From positions 62,001-126,000 of the forward strand of contig CAWBCM010000006.1 of NCBI GenBank assembly GCA_963787285.1: a stretch of DNA of 64,000 nucleotides, in the 5' to 3' direction. Below the pieces are notes generated by a model. The model saw only the letters and a list, made by a program, of their open reading frames with translations, was not told where the DNA came from and ran no database searches. Origin of the DNA: JAHEJN01 sp963787285. Lineage in GTDB: Bacteria; Actinomycetota; Acidimicrobiia; Acidimicrobiales; JAHEJN01. How positions within the stretch are numbered: position 1 is the first letter of the stretch; every line of letters begins with the position of its first letter. Positions 7,680-17,039 of this stretch are shown here, piece after piece. The position numbers were made by a program, and so were the translations under genes.

Positions 7680-10600
7680 TCAGGTCGGACGGGCGGCCAG
7701 GCTCCAGGCGAATCGGTAGCGGCCCGCGCCGACGATCTCGGTCGTGTCCGGGCCGCATGCACCGGTTCCGACGCCACGCAGCGCCGCATCGACATGCACG
7801 TGCACCTCGGGTGTCGGCTGCAGTTGGTTCGTGGTCGCGGCGCGAGCGAGGTCGTCGACCCGATGATGGGATGCATCGAAGGTGAGCCCGTCGAGGCCGA
7901 GGCGCACTGCGACACCGGTCGCGTCGTCACGGAGCTCGGCCCAGCGGGTCCTCACGTGGCTCCCGTGGTGCTGAGGGGTCACGTACGGCACGTACTGCTC
8001 GGCGACCGAGCTCGACCAGATACCCACCGGAGCCGCATGGCGATCGGGGTAGGTTTCCCACGGCCCGGGCCCGTACCAACGCAGGTGGTCGAGCCCGGCG
8101 GTGAGCGAGAAGGCGATGCCGACACGCGGGATGTCGTCGATGCCATCGGGGATGTCGATGGTCTCGGTGCAGTGAACGATGCCGTCGTCGCCGATTCTCA
8201 GCGTCTGCTGGTGGTCGATCGCCGCGCCGGCATCGTTGACCCACCGGTGGTTCGCTCGCGCCCGAAGCGTCGACCCACCGGCGTCGACCTCGGCGCCGAC
8301 GACCTGGTGGGTGAGCCGGTCGAGCCCCTGCCGCAGCCATCTCGCGGCGACGCCCGAGTGGCCGAGACCCGGACCGACGAGTACTCCGTCGTTCTCGATC
8401 GGTGCCCGCCAGATGGCCAACAACGGGGGAGCAGCGAGCAGCGGGCAGCCGGCGATCCCGATGCCGACGAGGAGTCCCGAGCCGTTGTCGACGGAGTACG
8501 TGACGCCGCCGACGGTGATGTCGGAGGTGCTGGCGCGCTCGGCCACCGCGACCGACGTTGCCCGCTCGGTCGAGCTCGCACCGGGCTCCACCCGGATGGG
8601 GGTCTGGTCCCAGGCCGTGAGGCTGCCCCGCTCGGCCCAGTCGGTGGTGCGTCTCGTCGTCCAGCAGACGGTGACGAACCCTTCGTGGCCCCGACGGCGG
8701 GCCGGGACCTCGAGCGGGATCTCCACGGTCGCTCCGGGGGCGCATTCCGGGGCGGTCACCCTCGTCGACCAGGTCGTGACGCCGTCGATGTCGAGGGTGA
8801 CGCGGCCCACCAGGTCGTCGAGGGGGGAATAGGCGCGACGGTTCTCGATGCGCAGCCGCGGTGACCGGCCGTCGACGAAGCGGGTCCGCACCGGGCGGGT
8901 GAGCCACCGATGCTCCTCGAGCGCCGGATGGGGTGTGCCATCGGGGCCGACGATCCCGTTGCAGCAGAAGGAGGCGTCGTTGGGCTCGTCGCCGAAGGCG
9001 CCGCCGTAGGCGTAGTACGGCGTGCCCTCGGCGTCGCTCACCAGCAGGCCCTGATCGCGCCAGTCCCAGATGAAGCCGCCCTGGAGCCCATGGTGGGTCT
9101 CGATGGCGGCCCAGTAGTCGGCCAACCCGCCGTTCGAGTTGCCCATAGCGTGGCTGTACTCGCACATCACCAGCGGACGGGTCGGGCTCTCGGTGGTGGC
9201 CCATGCCACGATCGCGTCGACCGACGGATACATCGGGCATTCGATGTCGGTGCTCGTCGCGCCGGGCTCGGAGCCTTCGACGCCTTGCCACCACTGGCGC
9301 AGCCCGCCCTCGTAGTGCACGAATCGGGTCGGGTCGGTGGCCCGGACCCAGGCGGCCGCAGCGTGATGGGCGGCACCGTGACCCGATTCGTTGCCGAGCG
9401 ACCAGCTCATGATCGACGGATGGTTGTGGTGGAACCGCACCATGCGTTGCACCCGCTCGACGAACGCCGTCTCGAAGCGGGCGTCTTCCACCACCTCGCG
9501 CCACCGGCCATGGCTCTCGAGGTTCGCCTCGCAGATCACCCACAGGCCGATCTCGTCGCACACGTCGAGCACGATGGGGTCCGGCGGGTAGTGCGACGTG
9601 CGCACCGCGTTGAAGCCGCAGCGTTTGATGTTCACCACATCGGCCCGCATCTCGGCCGCGGTCATCGCCTTGCCCCGTTCGGGATGATGGTCGTGTCGGT
9701 TCACTCCCGCTATGAGCAGCGGCACGCCGTTCAACAACAGCTCGGCACCCACGATCTCGACACGACGGAAGCCGACGACGACCGGCACCACCTCGGTCAC
9801 GCTGCCCTCGGGATCGACGAGGCTCACCAGCACGCGATAGCGCGTCGGCACCTCGTGCGACCAGGGGCGGACCTTCGCCGTGCGCACGGTGGTGTCGGCG
9901 TAGGGGCCCCGATGTCGATAGGTGTCGGCCATGGCGGCCAGGTGGGAAGAGTCGTCGAACACCGAGACCGGCGCCGACGCAGCGGTGCCACCGATCCGTC
10001 GGCCGCCGAGCGTCTCGACCACCGTGTCGACCCGCCAGCCCGCCGATGGACCGTCGACGCGTGCGGCGACATCGAGCACACCCGTCACGAGGTCGGTGTC
10101 GAGGGTGGCCGACACCGCCACGTCGCCGAGCGACGTGGCGGCCCGCGAGTGGAGCTCGACGGTCCGGTACAACCCGGCGTGCCACCAGTGGTCCTGGTCT
10201 TCGATCCACATGGCCGCCGACCAGCGGATCACCATCACCGCCAGCTGGTTGATGCCTGACTTCACGCGCTCGGTGATGTCGAATTCGGTGGGGAGGCGGG
10301 TATCGGTGGTCAGCCCGACGAAGGTGCCGTTGCACCACACGGCCGCGGTGCTCTCGGCTCCCCCGACGTGCAGCACGGTGCGCCGCCGGGCCCAACCCCG
10401 TGGGCGCACGAAGTCGCGGCGGTACAGGCCGGTGGAATTCCTCGCCGGCACCGAGGGCGGCTCACCGGGAAAGGGCATGACGTAGTTCGTGTAGTGGGGG
10501 AGGTCGCCGGTGCCCTGCATGGTCCAGTTGCCGGGCACCTCGATGGTGTGCCGCTGGTCGATGGACACGGTGGTCCAACCGGCGGGCGCCGCCTCGGGCC

Positions 10601-10796
10601 CGTCGACGAGGCGGAAGCCCCATGGTCCGCCGAGGTCGTGTACCCACGGCGTGGTGCCCGAACGGGCGGCCTCGGCATCGGGGTGGGCCGTGGTGAGCGC
10701 TCGCGCCCGGAGTCGGTTCAGACCGGTGAGCGTCGGGTCCTCCCACCAGCGTCCGAGCACCGAAGTGAGCGCCTCGATCTCGTTCGGCGGAGTCAT
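7680..10796 (-). CDS. lacZ: Beta-galactosidase, glycoside hydrolase family 2 (LacZ type)
   Basis: 1038-residue retaining beta-galactosidase, close to E. coli LacZ in length and layout. It shows the sugar-binding domain (FRLVDGPEAAPAGWTTVSI ... VPGNWTMQG), NRHDHHPERG, NAVRTSHYPPDPIVLDVCDE, the acid/base glutamate segment ICEANLESHG, the nucleophile motif MCEYSHAMGNSNG, FIWDWRDQG, and a C-terminal Bgal small-chain domain (SLTAGLDHLRWYGPGPWETY). No signal peptide is visible, so it is cytoplasmic. The ATG at 10794-10796 overlaps the stop of the upstream metallo-hydrolase (ATGA), indicating one operon; a longer in-frame extension upstream is only a shadow of that gene. Confidence 0.95.
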   Translation of the reverse strand: MTPPNEIEALTSVLGRWWEDPTLTGLNRLRARALTTAHPDAEAARSGTTPWVHDLGGPWGFRLVDGPEAAPAGWTTVSIDQRHTIEVPGNWTMQGTGDLPHYTNYVMPFPGEPPSVPARNSTGLYRRDFVRPRGWARRRTVLHVGGAESTAAVWCNGTFVGLTTDTRLPTEFDITERVKSGINQLAVMVIRWSAAMWIEDQDHWWHAGLYRTVELHSRAATSLGDVAVSATLDTDLVTGVLDVAARVDGPSAGWRVDTVVETLGGRRIGGTAASAPVSVFDDSSHLAAMADTYRHRGPYADTTVRTAKVRPWSHEVPTRYRVLVSLVDPEGSVTEVVPVVVGFRRVEIVGAELLLNGVPLLIAGVNRHDHHPERGKAMTAAEMRADVVNIKRCGFNAVRTSHYPPDPIVLDVCDEIGLWVICEANLESHGRWREVVEDARFETAFVERVQRMVRFHHNHPSIMSWSLGNESGHGAAHHAAAAWVRATDPTRFVHYEGGLRQWWQGVEGSEPGATSTDIECPMYPSVDAIVAWATTESPTRPLVMCEYSHAMGNSNGGLADYWAAIETHHGLQGGFIWDWRDQGLLVSDAEGTPYYAYGGAFGDEPNDASFCCNGIVGPDGTPHPALEEHRWLTRPVRTRFVDGRSPRLRIENRRAYSPLDDLVGRVTLDIDGVTTWSTRVTAPECAPGATVEIPLEVPARRRGHEGFVTVCWTTRRTTDWAERGSLTAWDQTPIRVEPGASSTERATSVAVAERASTSDITVGGVTYSVDNGSGLLVGIGIAGCPLLAAPPLLAIWRAPIENDGVLVGPGLGHSGVAARWLRQGLDRLTHQVVGAEVDAGGSTLRARANHRWVNDAGAAIDHQQTLRIGDDGIVHCTETIDIPDGIDDIPRVGIAFSLTAGLDHLRWYGPGPWETYPDRHAAPVGIWSSSVAEQYVPYVTPQHHGSHVRTRWAELRDDATGVAVRLGLDGLTFDASHHRVDDLARAATTNQLQPTPEVHVHVDAALRGVGTGACGPDTTEIVGAGRYRFAWSLAARPT

Positions 10797-12139
10797 CCCG
10801 GTGTTCCCGCACGCCCGACCCGGCCGCCGGTCGGATCGGTGACGAGGTGCGATTCGGCCACGGCCGCTCCGAAGATGCCCTTGGCCATGAGCGAGCGTTC
10901 GGCGTCGCGCCGGGCCGCGTAGATCTCGGCCCGGGCGCCGTGAACCTCGATCGAGTCGGGTTCGGCCCGTCCGGCCCACTCGATGACCTGGCAGGCCATG
11001 CGCAGATCGCCCTGCTCGGCGAGGGCTCGGGCCCGAGCAACGAGGACGTCGGTCCCGCCGGCGAGCTCCGCCACCTCGGTCGCCACGCCATCGACAGGCG
11101 GTGGTTTCAGTGAGGCGGCGTTGCCGTCCCACCAGCCCCCGTAGAGCCGCCACAGGTTGTTCACCACGAACTCGGGTTCGTCGTAGAACGGCCGCATGTA
11201 GGGCAGGGCGAGCACGTCGTCGGGCACCGTGCAGGTGTGGACCACCTCGTCCAGGGAGGCGCCGGCGTTCATTGCGTCGAGCACGTGCATCACCAGATCC
11301 TCCAGGGCCGTGGCGATGGTGGTCAGGACAGTGTTGATCCGAGCCGCGCCCTCGATCGGCAGACCGTGCGCCGGCACGAAGAGCTCGACGGGAAGTGCCG
11401 CCATGCTGCGGAGCGCGGCGGCCCACTCAGCGGGGTACCGCTGCACTTTCTGGGGATTGCCGCAGTTGGGGAAGTGCCAGATCATGAAGTCGCCGGCGGC
11501 GACCATTCGGTGCTCGGGAATCCACGTCCAGGTGTGGTCGTCGGTCTCACCCCGATCGTGGCGGAGCTCGAGGTCGAGCCCACCGACGCTCGTGTGCAGC
11601 TGGTCGGAGTAGGCCACGGTCGGTGCGACCGTCTCGGCGGGCAGGAACGGGGGCTCGTCACCGACGTCGCCGGCGAGGGGAGCGCCGGCGCCGAACACCT
11701 GACCGAACTGTCGGGCGTTGATCGCTCGGTTGTACCCGTCGGTGAGCCGGTACCGGGCGAGGCGGGCAGCAACGGCGTCGTGGCCGATCACCCGTGGCCC
11801 TTCGTGGGAGCGCACCCGGGCGTCGGCCGAGAAGGCCGGGCTCCCGCCCACATGGTCGACGTGGCCATGGGTGTACACGATCGTGTGGATCCGATCGGTC
11901 GACCAACGCCGCAGCGACCTCACTACGGCAGGTCCGGTGATCGGGCTGCTCGTGTCGAAGACCACGAGACCCTCGTCGGTCTTCAGCACCACCGAGTTCG
12001 AGAACGACTCGACCACGGCGACGCCCTCGGCGATCTCGGAGAGCTCGTTGGTGATGCGAACCGCCGGCTCGTCGAGCACGCCGGAGTCGATGAGCCTGGT
12101 CGAGAGTGTGAGCAGGTCGGCCATGCCAGAGCCTGACAC
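10793..12139 (-). CDS. Metallo-beta-lactamase-fold hydrolase, alkyl-sulfatase-like
   Basis: 448 residues. The zinc-binding motif of the metallo-beta-lactamase fold is clear (IVYTHGHVDHVGG, about residue 90), with further ligands in DHTWTW, AAGDFMIW and FVPAHG. The C-terminal half (LWRLYGGWWDGNAASLKPPP ... ALAEQGDLRMACQVIEWA) resembles the dimerisation domain of secondary/primary alkyl-sulfatases, so hydrolysis of a sulfate or related ester is plausible. No signal peptide. It overlaps lacZ by ATGA and is divergent from the Nudix gene 45 bases away. The pairing with lacZ could mean desulfation of sulfated galactosides, which is inference only. Confidence 0.82.
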   Translation of the reverse strand: MSGSGMADLLTLSTRLIDSGVLDEPAVRITNELSEIAEGVAVVESFSNSVVLKTDEGLVVFDTSSPITGPAVVRSLRRWSTDRIHTIVYTHGHVDHVGGSPAFSADARVRSHEGPRVIGHDAVAARLARYRLTDGYNRAINARQFGQVFGAGAPLAGDVGDEPPFLPAETVAPTVAYSDQLHTSVGGLDLELRHDRGETDDHTWTWIPEHRMVAAGDFMIWHFPNCGNPQKVQRYPAEWAAALRSMAALPVELFVPAHGLPIEGAARINTVLTTIATALEDLVMHVLDAMNAGASLDEVVHTCTVPDDVLALPYMRPFYDEPEFVVNNLWRLYGGWWDGNAASLKPPPVDGVATEVAELAGGTDVLVARARALAEQGDLRMACQVIEWAGRAEPDSIEVHGARAEIYAARRDAERSLMAKGIFGAAVAESHLVTDPTGGRVGRAGTPG

Positions 12140-12184
12140 GACGATGGCTCACCCGCCGATTCGTGGCACGCCATACTCGACCCC

Positions 12185-12568
12185 GTGACCACGTGGCCGA
12201 TATCGGTGAAGGGGGTGCTGGGCTGGGACGCCACCGTGGTGCTCCTGCGCAACGAGCGAGACGAGTGGGAGCTACCGGGCGGAAGGCTGGAGACGGGCGA
12301 TCCGTCGCTACCGGCTGCGCTCCGTCGCGAGTTCCTGGAGGAGCTGGGCATCGACGTCGAGGTGGGCCGATTGCTCGACTCCTGGATCTACGAGCCGGTG
12401 CCCGGCCGGCGGGTGGTGATCGTCACCTACGTATGCCGCGCCCCGCGGCCCGAGACGCTCCGGCACAGCCCCGAGCACGCCGCCGTCGAGGCGTTCGCAC
12501 TCGACGGACTCGAGGCCCTGCCGCTGCCCGACGGCTATCGACGCTCGATCCTGTCCGCCCTCGGCTGA
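12185..12568 (+). CDS. Nudix hydrolase
   Basis: A 127-residue single-domain Nudix (MutT-like) protein. The Nudix helix reads GGRLETGDPSLPAALRRE then FLEELGI (about 38-61): the metal-binding REFLEELG core is intact, but the upstream glutamate is Asp and the loop is one residue longer than the consensus. It hydrolyses nucleoside diphosphates linked to another moiety; the substrate cannot be inferred. It starts at GTG 12185, divergent from the metallo-hydrolase, and is separated by about 35 bases from the following carboxyltransferase gene. Confidence 0.9.
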   Translation: MTTWPISVKGVLGWDATVVLLRNERDEWELPGGRLETGDPSLPAALRREFLEELGIDVEVGRLLDSWIYEPVPGRRVVIVTYVCRAPRPETLRHSPEHAAVEAFALDGLEALPLPDGYRRSILSALG

Positions 12569-12602
12569 CCATGGCCACATGCTGGCCAACTACGCTCCGG
12601 CG

Positions 12603-14408
12603 ATGCCCGACGTGATAGCCGCTCCGATGGCATCCACGGTCGTGTCCCTGCCGGTGCCGGAGGGGACATCCTTCGCCGCCGGCGAGGTCCTTGCCGTCCT
12701 CGACGTGATGAAGATGGAGCACCAGCTCACGGCGGGGTCGGCCGGCCGGGTCACCGAGATCCACGTTTGCGTCGGCGATCATCTCTCCGAGGGCGAGGTC
12801 ATCGTGTCGATCGAGGCGACCGACGAGGCCCCCGCTCCGACCGATGACGGTCCCGCCGTCGACCTCGACGCGATCCCGCCCGATCTGGCCGATCTGCGGA
12901 GAGCCGAGGAGCTCACCACCGACGCGCAGCGGCCCGACGCGGTGGCCAAGCGACGGAGTCGTGGTCAACGCACGGCACGGGAGAACCTGGCCGATCTGTG
13001 CGATCCCGACACCTTCGTCGAGTACGGCAGGCTCGCGGTGGCGGCGCACCGCCGCGACCGGACCCTCGACGATCTCCGGTCGAGCACCCCTGCCGACGGG
13101 ATCATCACCGGTGTGGGCGCCATCGACGGACAACGGTGTGCGGTGCTGGTCGTCGACGCCACCGTGATCGCCGGAACCCAGGGCTACTGGCATCACCAGA
13201 AGATCGACCGCATCCTCGAGATCGCCGAACGTGATCACCTGCCGGTCGTCTTCTTTCCCGAGGGGGGTGGTGGCCGTCCCTCCGACCCCGACGCGGCACA
13301 GGTGTTCACCGCCGGGCTGCACATCACCAGCTTCTCCGCCTTCGCCCGGCTCTCCGGACGGGTACCCCTGGTGGCCGTCGTGTCGGGTCGGTGCTTCGCC
13401 GGCAGCGCAGTGTTCGCCGGTTGCGCCGACGTGATCATCGCCACCACCGACGCGAACCTCGGAATGGCCGGGCCCGCAATGATCGAGGGCGGCGGTATGG
13501 GCACCTACACGCCCGAGCAGGTGGGGCCCATGAGCACCCAGGCACCGAAGGGCACCGTCGACCTCGTGGTGGCCGACGAGGCGGCGGCCGTGGTCGCGGC
13601 CAAGCGCTATCTCGCCGTGGTCGGGGACATCGCCACCACCGAGACCGTCGAGCATGTCGACCAGCGCGAAATGCGCCATCGGCTGCCGTCGAACCGGCGC
13701 CAGGTCTATGACATGCGACCGCTCCTCGACGTGCTCGCCGATACGGGCTCGGTGTTCGAGCTTCGTCGGTCGTTCGGGCCGGCGGCGATCACCGCCTTCG
13801 CCCGAATCGATGGTCGCCCGGTCGGTGTGATCGCCAGCGACCCGATGCACCAGGCCGGCGCCATCGGTCCCGACGAGGCCGACAAGCTGGCCCGGTTCCT
13901 CCGGCTGTGCGACGCGCACGGCGTGCCCATCGTCTCGCTGTGCGACTGTCCGGGCTTCATGGTCGGGCCGGACGTGGAGGAGGCCGCCCACGTGCGCCAT
14001 GCCTCCCGGCTGTTCCTCGCCGGTGTGCGAGTCACGGTGCCGATCGTGGCGGTGATCGTCCGAAAGGCCTACGGGCTCGGTGCAATGGCCCTGGTCGGCG
14101 GAAGCCTGCATGCCCCCCGGCTCACCCTCGCCTGGCCGACGGCGGAGATCGGCGGCATGGGGTTCGAGGGTCAGGTACATCTCGGGATGCGACGCGAACT
14201 CGAGGCCATCGCCGACCCCGTCGATCGCCGAGCCGCGTTCGAGCGTGCCGTCGAGAATCTCCTCGAACGGGGCCGGGCCGTGACCAGCGCCGCCCATCTG
14301 GAGTTCGATGCGGTCATCGACCCGGCCGACACCCGCCGATGCATCATCTCCGCGCTCGAGGCGGCAGAGCCGATCGCGAAGGGCCGGGATCCGATCGACG
14401 CCTGGTGA
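12603..14408 (+). CDS. Biotin-carboxyl-carrier / acyl-CoA carboxyltransferase fusion
   Basis: The N-terminus (about 1-75) is a biotinyl domain with the biotinylation motif DVMKMEH; it is joined to a carboxyltransferase like those of propionyl/acetyl/methylcrotonyl-CoA carboxylases (RRSRGQRTARENLADLCDPD ... PVVFFPEGGGGRP ... IEGGGMGTYTPEQVGP ... LCDCPGFMVGPDVEE ... KAYGLGAMALVGG). The product transfers CO2 from biotin to an acyl-CoA. In most actinobacteria biotin carboxylase is fused to the carrier domain and the transferase is separate; here carrier plus transferase are fused and no carboxylase is nearby, so one must act in trans. ATG 12603 immediately precedes the biotinyl fold; an in-frame ATG at 12579 would add eight residues. 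Confidence 0.9.
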   Translation: MPDVIAAPMASTVVSLPVPEGTSFAAGEVLAVLDVMKMEHQLTAGSAGRVTEIHVCVGDHLSEGEVIVSIEATDEAPAPTDDGPAVDLDAIPPDLADLRRAEELTTDAQRPDAVAKRRSRGQRTARENLADLCDPDTFVEYGRLAVAAHRRDRTLDDLRSSTPADGIITGVGAIDGQRCAVLVVDATVIAGTQGYWHHQKIDRILEIAERDHLPVVFFPEGGGGRPSDPDAAQVFTAGLHITSFSAFARLSGRVPLVAVVSGRCFAGSAVFAGCADVIIATTDANLGMAGPAMIEGGGMGTYTPEQVGPMSTQAPKGTVDLVVADEAAAVVAAKRYLAVVGDIATTETVEHVDQREMRHRLPSNRRQVYDMRPLLDVLADTGSVFELRRSFGPAAITAFARIDGRPVGVIASDPMHQAGAIGPDEADKLARFLRLCDAHGVPIVSLCDCPGFMVGPDVEEAAHVRHASRLFLAGVRVTVPIVAVIVRKAYGLGAMALVGGSLHAPRLTLAWPTAEIGGMGFEGQVHLGMRRELEAIADPVDRRAAFERAVENLLERGRAVTSAAHLEFDAVIDPADTRRCIISALEAAEPIAKGRDPIDAW

Positions 14409-14464
14409 GCCGGCCAACGACCGGAACGGCGAGCGGTCGATGCCGGGCCGGTAGCCTGAGACAA

Positions 14465-15538
14465 ATGGCCGACTACACCGCTCGACTCACTGCGCTCGAG
14501 GCCGAGCTGCGTGATGTCGAGGCTCGGCTCGGCGACCCCGACTTGTTGGCCGATCAGGCGCGATTCCAGGCCGAGGGCCGCCGCTACAAGCAGCTCGAGG
14601 AGATCGTCAGCGAGTGGAATCGTCTGCTGGAGGTCGAAGGAAACCTGGGCGTGGCGCGTGAGCTGCTCGAGACGGCCGACGCAGCCGAGACCGAAGCGTT
14701 GCGGGCCGAGATCGCCGAGCTCGAGGTGGCCGCCGTCGACCACGAGGCCGCGCTGCGGCTTCTGTTGTTGCCCAGCGATCCCAACGACGGCAAGAACGTG
14801 ATCGTCGAGATCCGCGGGGCCGAGGGCGGCGAAGAGGCCAATCTGTTCGCGCGTGACCTGTACGACATGTATCAGGCGTGGGCCCGCGCCAACGGTTGGG
14901 GTGTCGAGTCGCTCGAGGCGTCCGAGTCCGATATGGGTGGTTTCGATCACGTCACCTTCCTGTTGAAGGGGGCCGACGTCTGGCAACGCATGCAGTTCGA
15001 GGGGGGACCGCACCGGGTGCAGCGGGTGCCGGTGACCGAGTCGCAGGGCCGTGTGCACACGTCGTCGGCCACGGTGACCGTGTTGCCCGAGGCCGAGGAA
15101 GTCGAGGTTCAGGTCGACGACAACGACCTCCAGATCGACGTCTACCGATCGTCGGGACCGGGTGGCCAGTCGGTGAACACGACCGACTCTGCGGTTCGCA
15201 TCACCCACAAGCCCACCGGCATCGTGGTGGCGATGCAAGACGAGAAGAGCCAGCTCCAGAACAAGGCGAAGGCCATGCGGGTGCTGCGGGCCCGACTCCT
15301 GCAGGCCGAACAGGACCGTCAACAGGGCGAGTTGTCCGAGGCTCGTCGCTCCCAGGTGGGTGGTGGGGGTCGCAGCGAGAAGATCCGCACCTACAACTAC
15401 AAGGAGAACCGGCTCACCGACCATCGCATCGGGCTCACCCTCTACAAGCTCGACAAGGTGCTCGCCGGTGACCTCGACGACGTGAGCGATGCCCTGCTGC
15501 AAGACCTCCGTGAGCGGCAGCTTCGCTCCACGGTCTGA
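14465..15538 (+). CDS. prfA: Peptide chain release factor 1
   Basis: 357-residue class I release factor recognising UAA/UAG. The GGQ motif that triggers peptidyl-tRNA hydrolysis is at 233-235 (SSGPGGQSVNTTDSAVRITH), preceded by the RF1 codon-recognition domain (EGGPHRVQRVPVTESQGRVH). Length and motif order are normal. It is followed after one base by prmC, whose product methylates the GGQ glutamine, so substrate and modifying enzyme are in one operon as in most bacteria. Start ATG 14465. Confidence 0.97.
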   Translation: MADYTARLTALEAELRDVEARLGDPDLLADQARFQAEGRRYKQLEEIVSEWNRLLEVEGNLGVARELLETADAAETEALRAEIAELEVAAVDHEAALRLLLLPSDPNDGKNVIVEIRGAEGGEEANLFARDLYDMYQAWARANGWGVESLEASESDMGGFDHVTFLLKGADVWQRMQFEGGPHRVQRVPVTESQGRVHTSSATVTVLPEAEEVEVQVDDNDLQIDVYRSSGPGGQSVNTTDSAVRITHKPTGIVVAMQDEKSQLQNKAKAMRVLRARLLQAEQDRQQGELSEARRSQVGGGGRSEKIRTYNYKENRLTDHRIGLTLYKLDKVLAGDLDDVSDALLQDLRERQLRSTV

Positions 15539-15539
15539 C

Positions 15540-16421
15540 ATGGCACCGTCGGCCGACGGCACCGTGTCGTGGCGCGAGCTGCTCGCCGAGGCGCGCCGGC
15601 AGCTCGGGGCCGTCGGCGTGCCCAATGCCTCCCTCGAGGCGCGTTGGCTGGTGCAGGAAGCGTCGGGACTCGAAGGGAGCGACTACCCGAGTGGCCTCGA
15701 CCGGCCGTGCACGGTGCGCGGCGTCGCCGCTTTCGACGCCCTCGTCGCTCGCCGGCTGGCCGGTGAGCCCATCCAGTACGTCCTGGGTCACTGGTCGTTC
15801 CGGTCTCTCGATCTGATGGTCGATCACCGGGTGCTGATTCCCCGGCCCGAAACGGAGGGCCTGGTGAGCGTTGCCCTCGACGAGCTGACCCGCCAACGAG
15901 ACGGTGAACCCCTGATCGCCGCCGACCTCGGCACCGGCTCGGGGGCGATTGCGCTGTCACTGGCCGTCGAGGCCGACGACGTGCACGTGGTGGCCGTCGA
16001 GGCGTCGGCCGACGCTCTCGCCGTCGCCCGGGCCAACCTCGTCGGCATCGGCACCCCGGCCGCCCGGGTACAGCTCGTCCGAGGTTCGTGGTTCGAGCCG
16101 CTGGTGGGAAACGAGGGCCGCTTCCACGTCGTGGCGTCGAACCCGCCGTATGTCGCCACCGAGGAAGAGCTTCCCGCGGCGGTGCGGTCGTGGGAGCCCA
16201 CCGAAGCACTGCTCGGCGGCCACGACGGCCTCGACGCAGTCCGCGAGATCTTGGCCGACGTGCCGCGGTGGCTGGTGCCCGGTGGGGCGGTGGTCGTCGA
16301 GCTCGGCGCGACCCAGCCACCGGCCGCCTCTGCCCTCGCCGTCGACGCCGGGCTGACCGACGTGGCGATCTTCGACGACCTGGCGGGTCTGCCGCGCGTC
16401 CTGCGGGCGCGGAAGCCGTGA
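15540..16421 (+). CDS. prmC: Release factor glutamine methyltransferase
   Basis: 293-residue SAM-dependent N5-glutamine methyltransferase (HemK/PrmC) acting on the release-factor GGQ loop. Seen: N-terminal helical domain, GEPIQYVLGHWSF linker motif, SAM-binding ADLGTGSGAIALSLA, and the catalytic NPPY (201-204, SNPPYVATEEEL). ATG 15540 begins one base after the prfA stop. Its own stop overlaps the GTG of the next gene (GTGA). Confidence 0.96.
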   Translation: MAPSADGTVSWRELLAEARRQLGAVGVPNASLEARWLVQEASGLEGSDYPSGLDRPCTVRGVAAFDALVARRLAGEPIQYVLGHWSFRSLDLMVDHRVLIPRPETEGLVSVALDELTRQRDGEPLIAADLGTGSGAIALSLAVEADDVHVVAVEASADALAVARANLVGIGTPAARVQLVRGSWFEPLVGNEGRFHVVASNPPYVATEEELPAAVRSWEPTEALLGGHDGLDAVREILADVPRWLVPGGAVVVELGATQPPAASALAVDAGLTDVAIFDDLAGLPRVLRARKP

Positions 16422-17038
16422 CTCCCCTGGTCGACGGCGCGGCCGATCTCGACTCGGTGATCTCCCGGGCCTCGACCTGCCTGCTGGCCGGGGGAGCCGT
16501 GGTGCTGCCCACCGACACGGTGTACGGCCTCGCGGTGAGCGCCGCGTATCCGGGAGCAGTCGCCCGTCTGTTCGCCATGAAGCAGCGTCCCGCCGGGGTC
16601 GCGGTGGCCGTGCTCGTGTCCGACGTCGGCCAGGCCGAGCGGATCGGCCGGTTCTCCGCCGGCGATCGAGCGGCGGCCGCCGCGTTCTGGCCCGGACCCC
16701 TCACCGTGGTGGTCGAGGCGATCCCGTCGCCGATCGAGGATCGGCTGGCCACCGTGGACGGCACCGTCGGCATTCGGTGCCCCGACCAGCTGCTCGTGCG
16801 ACGTCTGGCCGAAGCCGTCGGGCCGCTTGCCACGAGCAGCGCCAATCGTCACGGCGTCCCCACGCCGGTGACCGCTCGGGACGCGGCGTCGACGCTGGTC
16901 GGCGAACCCGATCTGATCATCGATGGCGGGCCCCGATCCGGGCATCCGTCGACGGTGGCATCGATCGGACCACCGCTGGTGATCCACCGGGCCGGGGCCA
17001 TCTCCGAGGCGTCGTTGCGGGCGGCGGTGCCCTCCTAG
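16418..17038 (+). CDS. tsaC: Threonylcarbamoyl-AMP synthase (Sua5/YwlC/YrdC family)
   Basis: 206-residue YrdC-domain enzyme making L-threonylcarbamoyl-AMP for t6A37 modification of ANN-decoding tRNAs. Motifs: GGAVVLPTDTVYGLAVSA, AMKQRPAGVAVAVLVSD, FWPGPLTVVVEA, VGIRCPDQLLVRRLAE and ATSSANRHGVPTP. It lacks the C-terminal Sua5 domain, so it is the short TsaC-type version. It overlaps prmC by GTGA, the same arrangement as hemK-Rv1301 in mycobacteria. Confidence 0.93.
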   Translation: MTPLVDGAADLDSVISRASTCLLAGGAVVLPTDTVYGLAVSAAYPGAVARLFAMKQRPAGVAVAVLVSDVGQAERIGRFSAGDRAAAAAFWPGPLTVVVEAIPSPIEDRLATVDGTVGIRCPDQLLVRRLAEAVGPLATSSANRHGVPTPVTARDAASTLVGEPDLIIDGGPRSGHPSTVASIGPPLVIHRAGAISEASLRAAVPS

Positions 17039-17039
17039 A

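Noticed and set aside
10797..11426. N-terminal extension of beta-galactosidase by about 210 residues
   Set aside because: The extension is Arg/Gly-rich shadow sequence antisense in character and coincides with the real metallo-hydrolase frame; the ATG at 10796 with ATGA overlap is the proper start.
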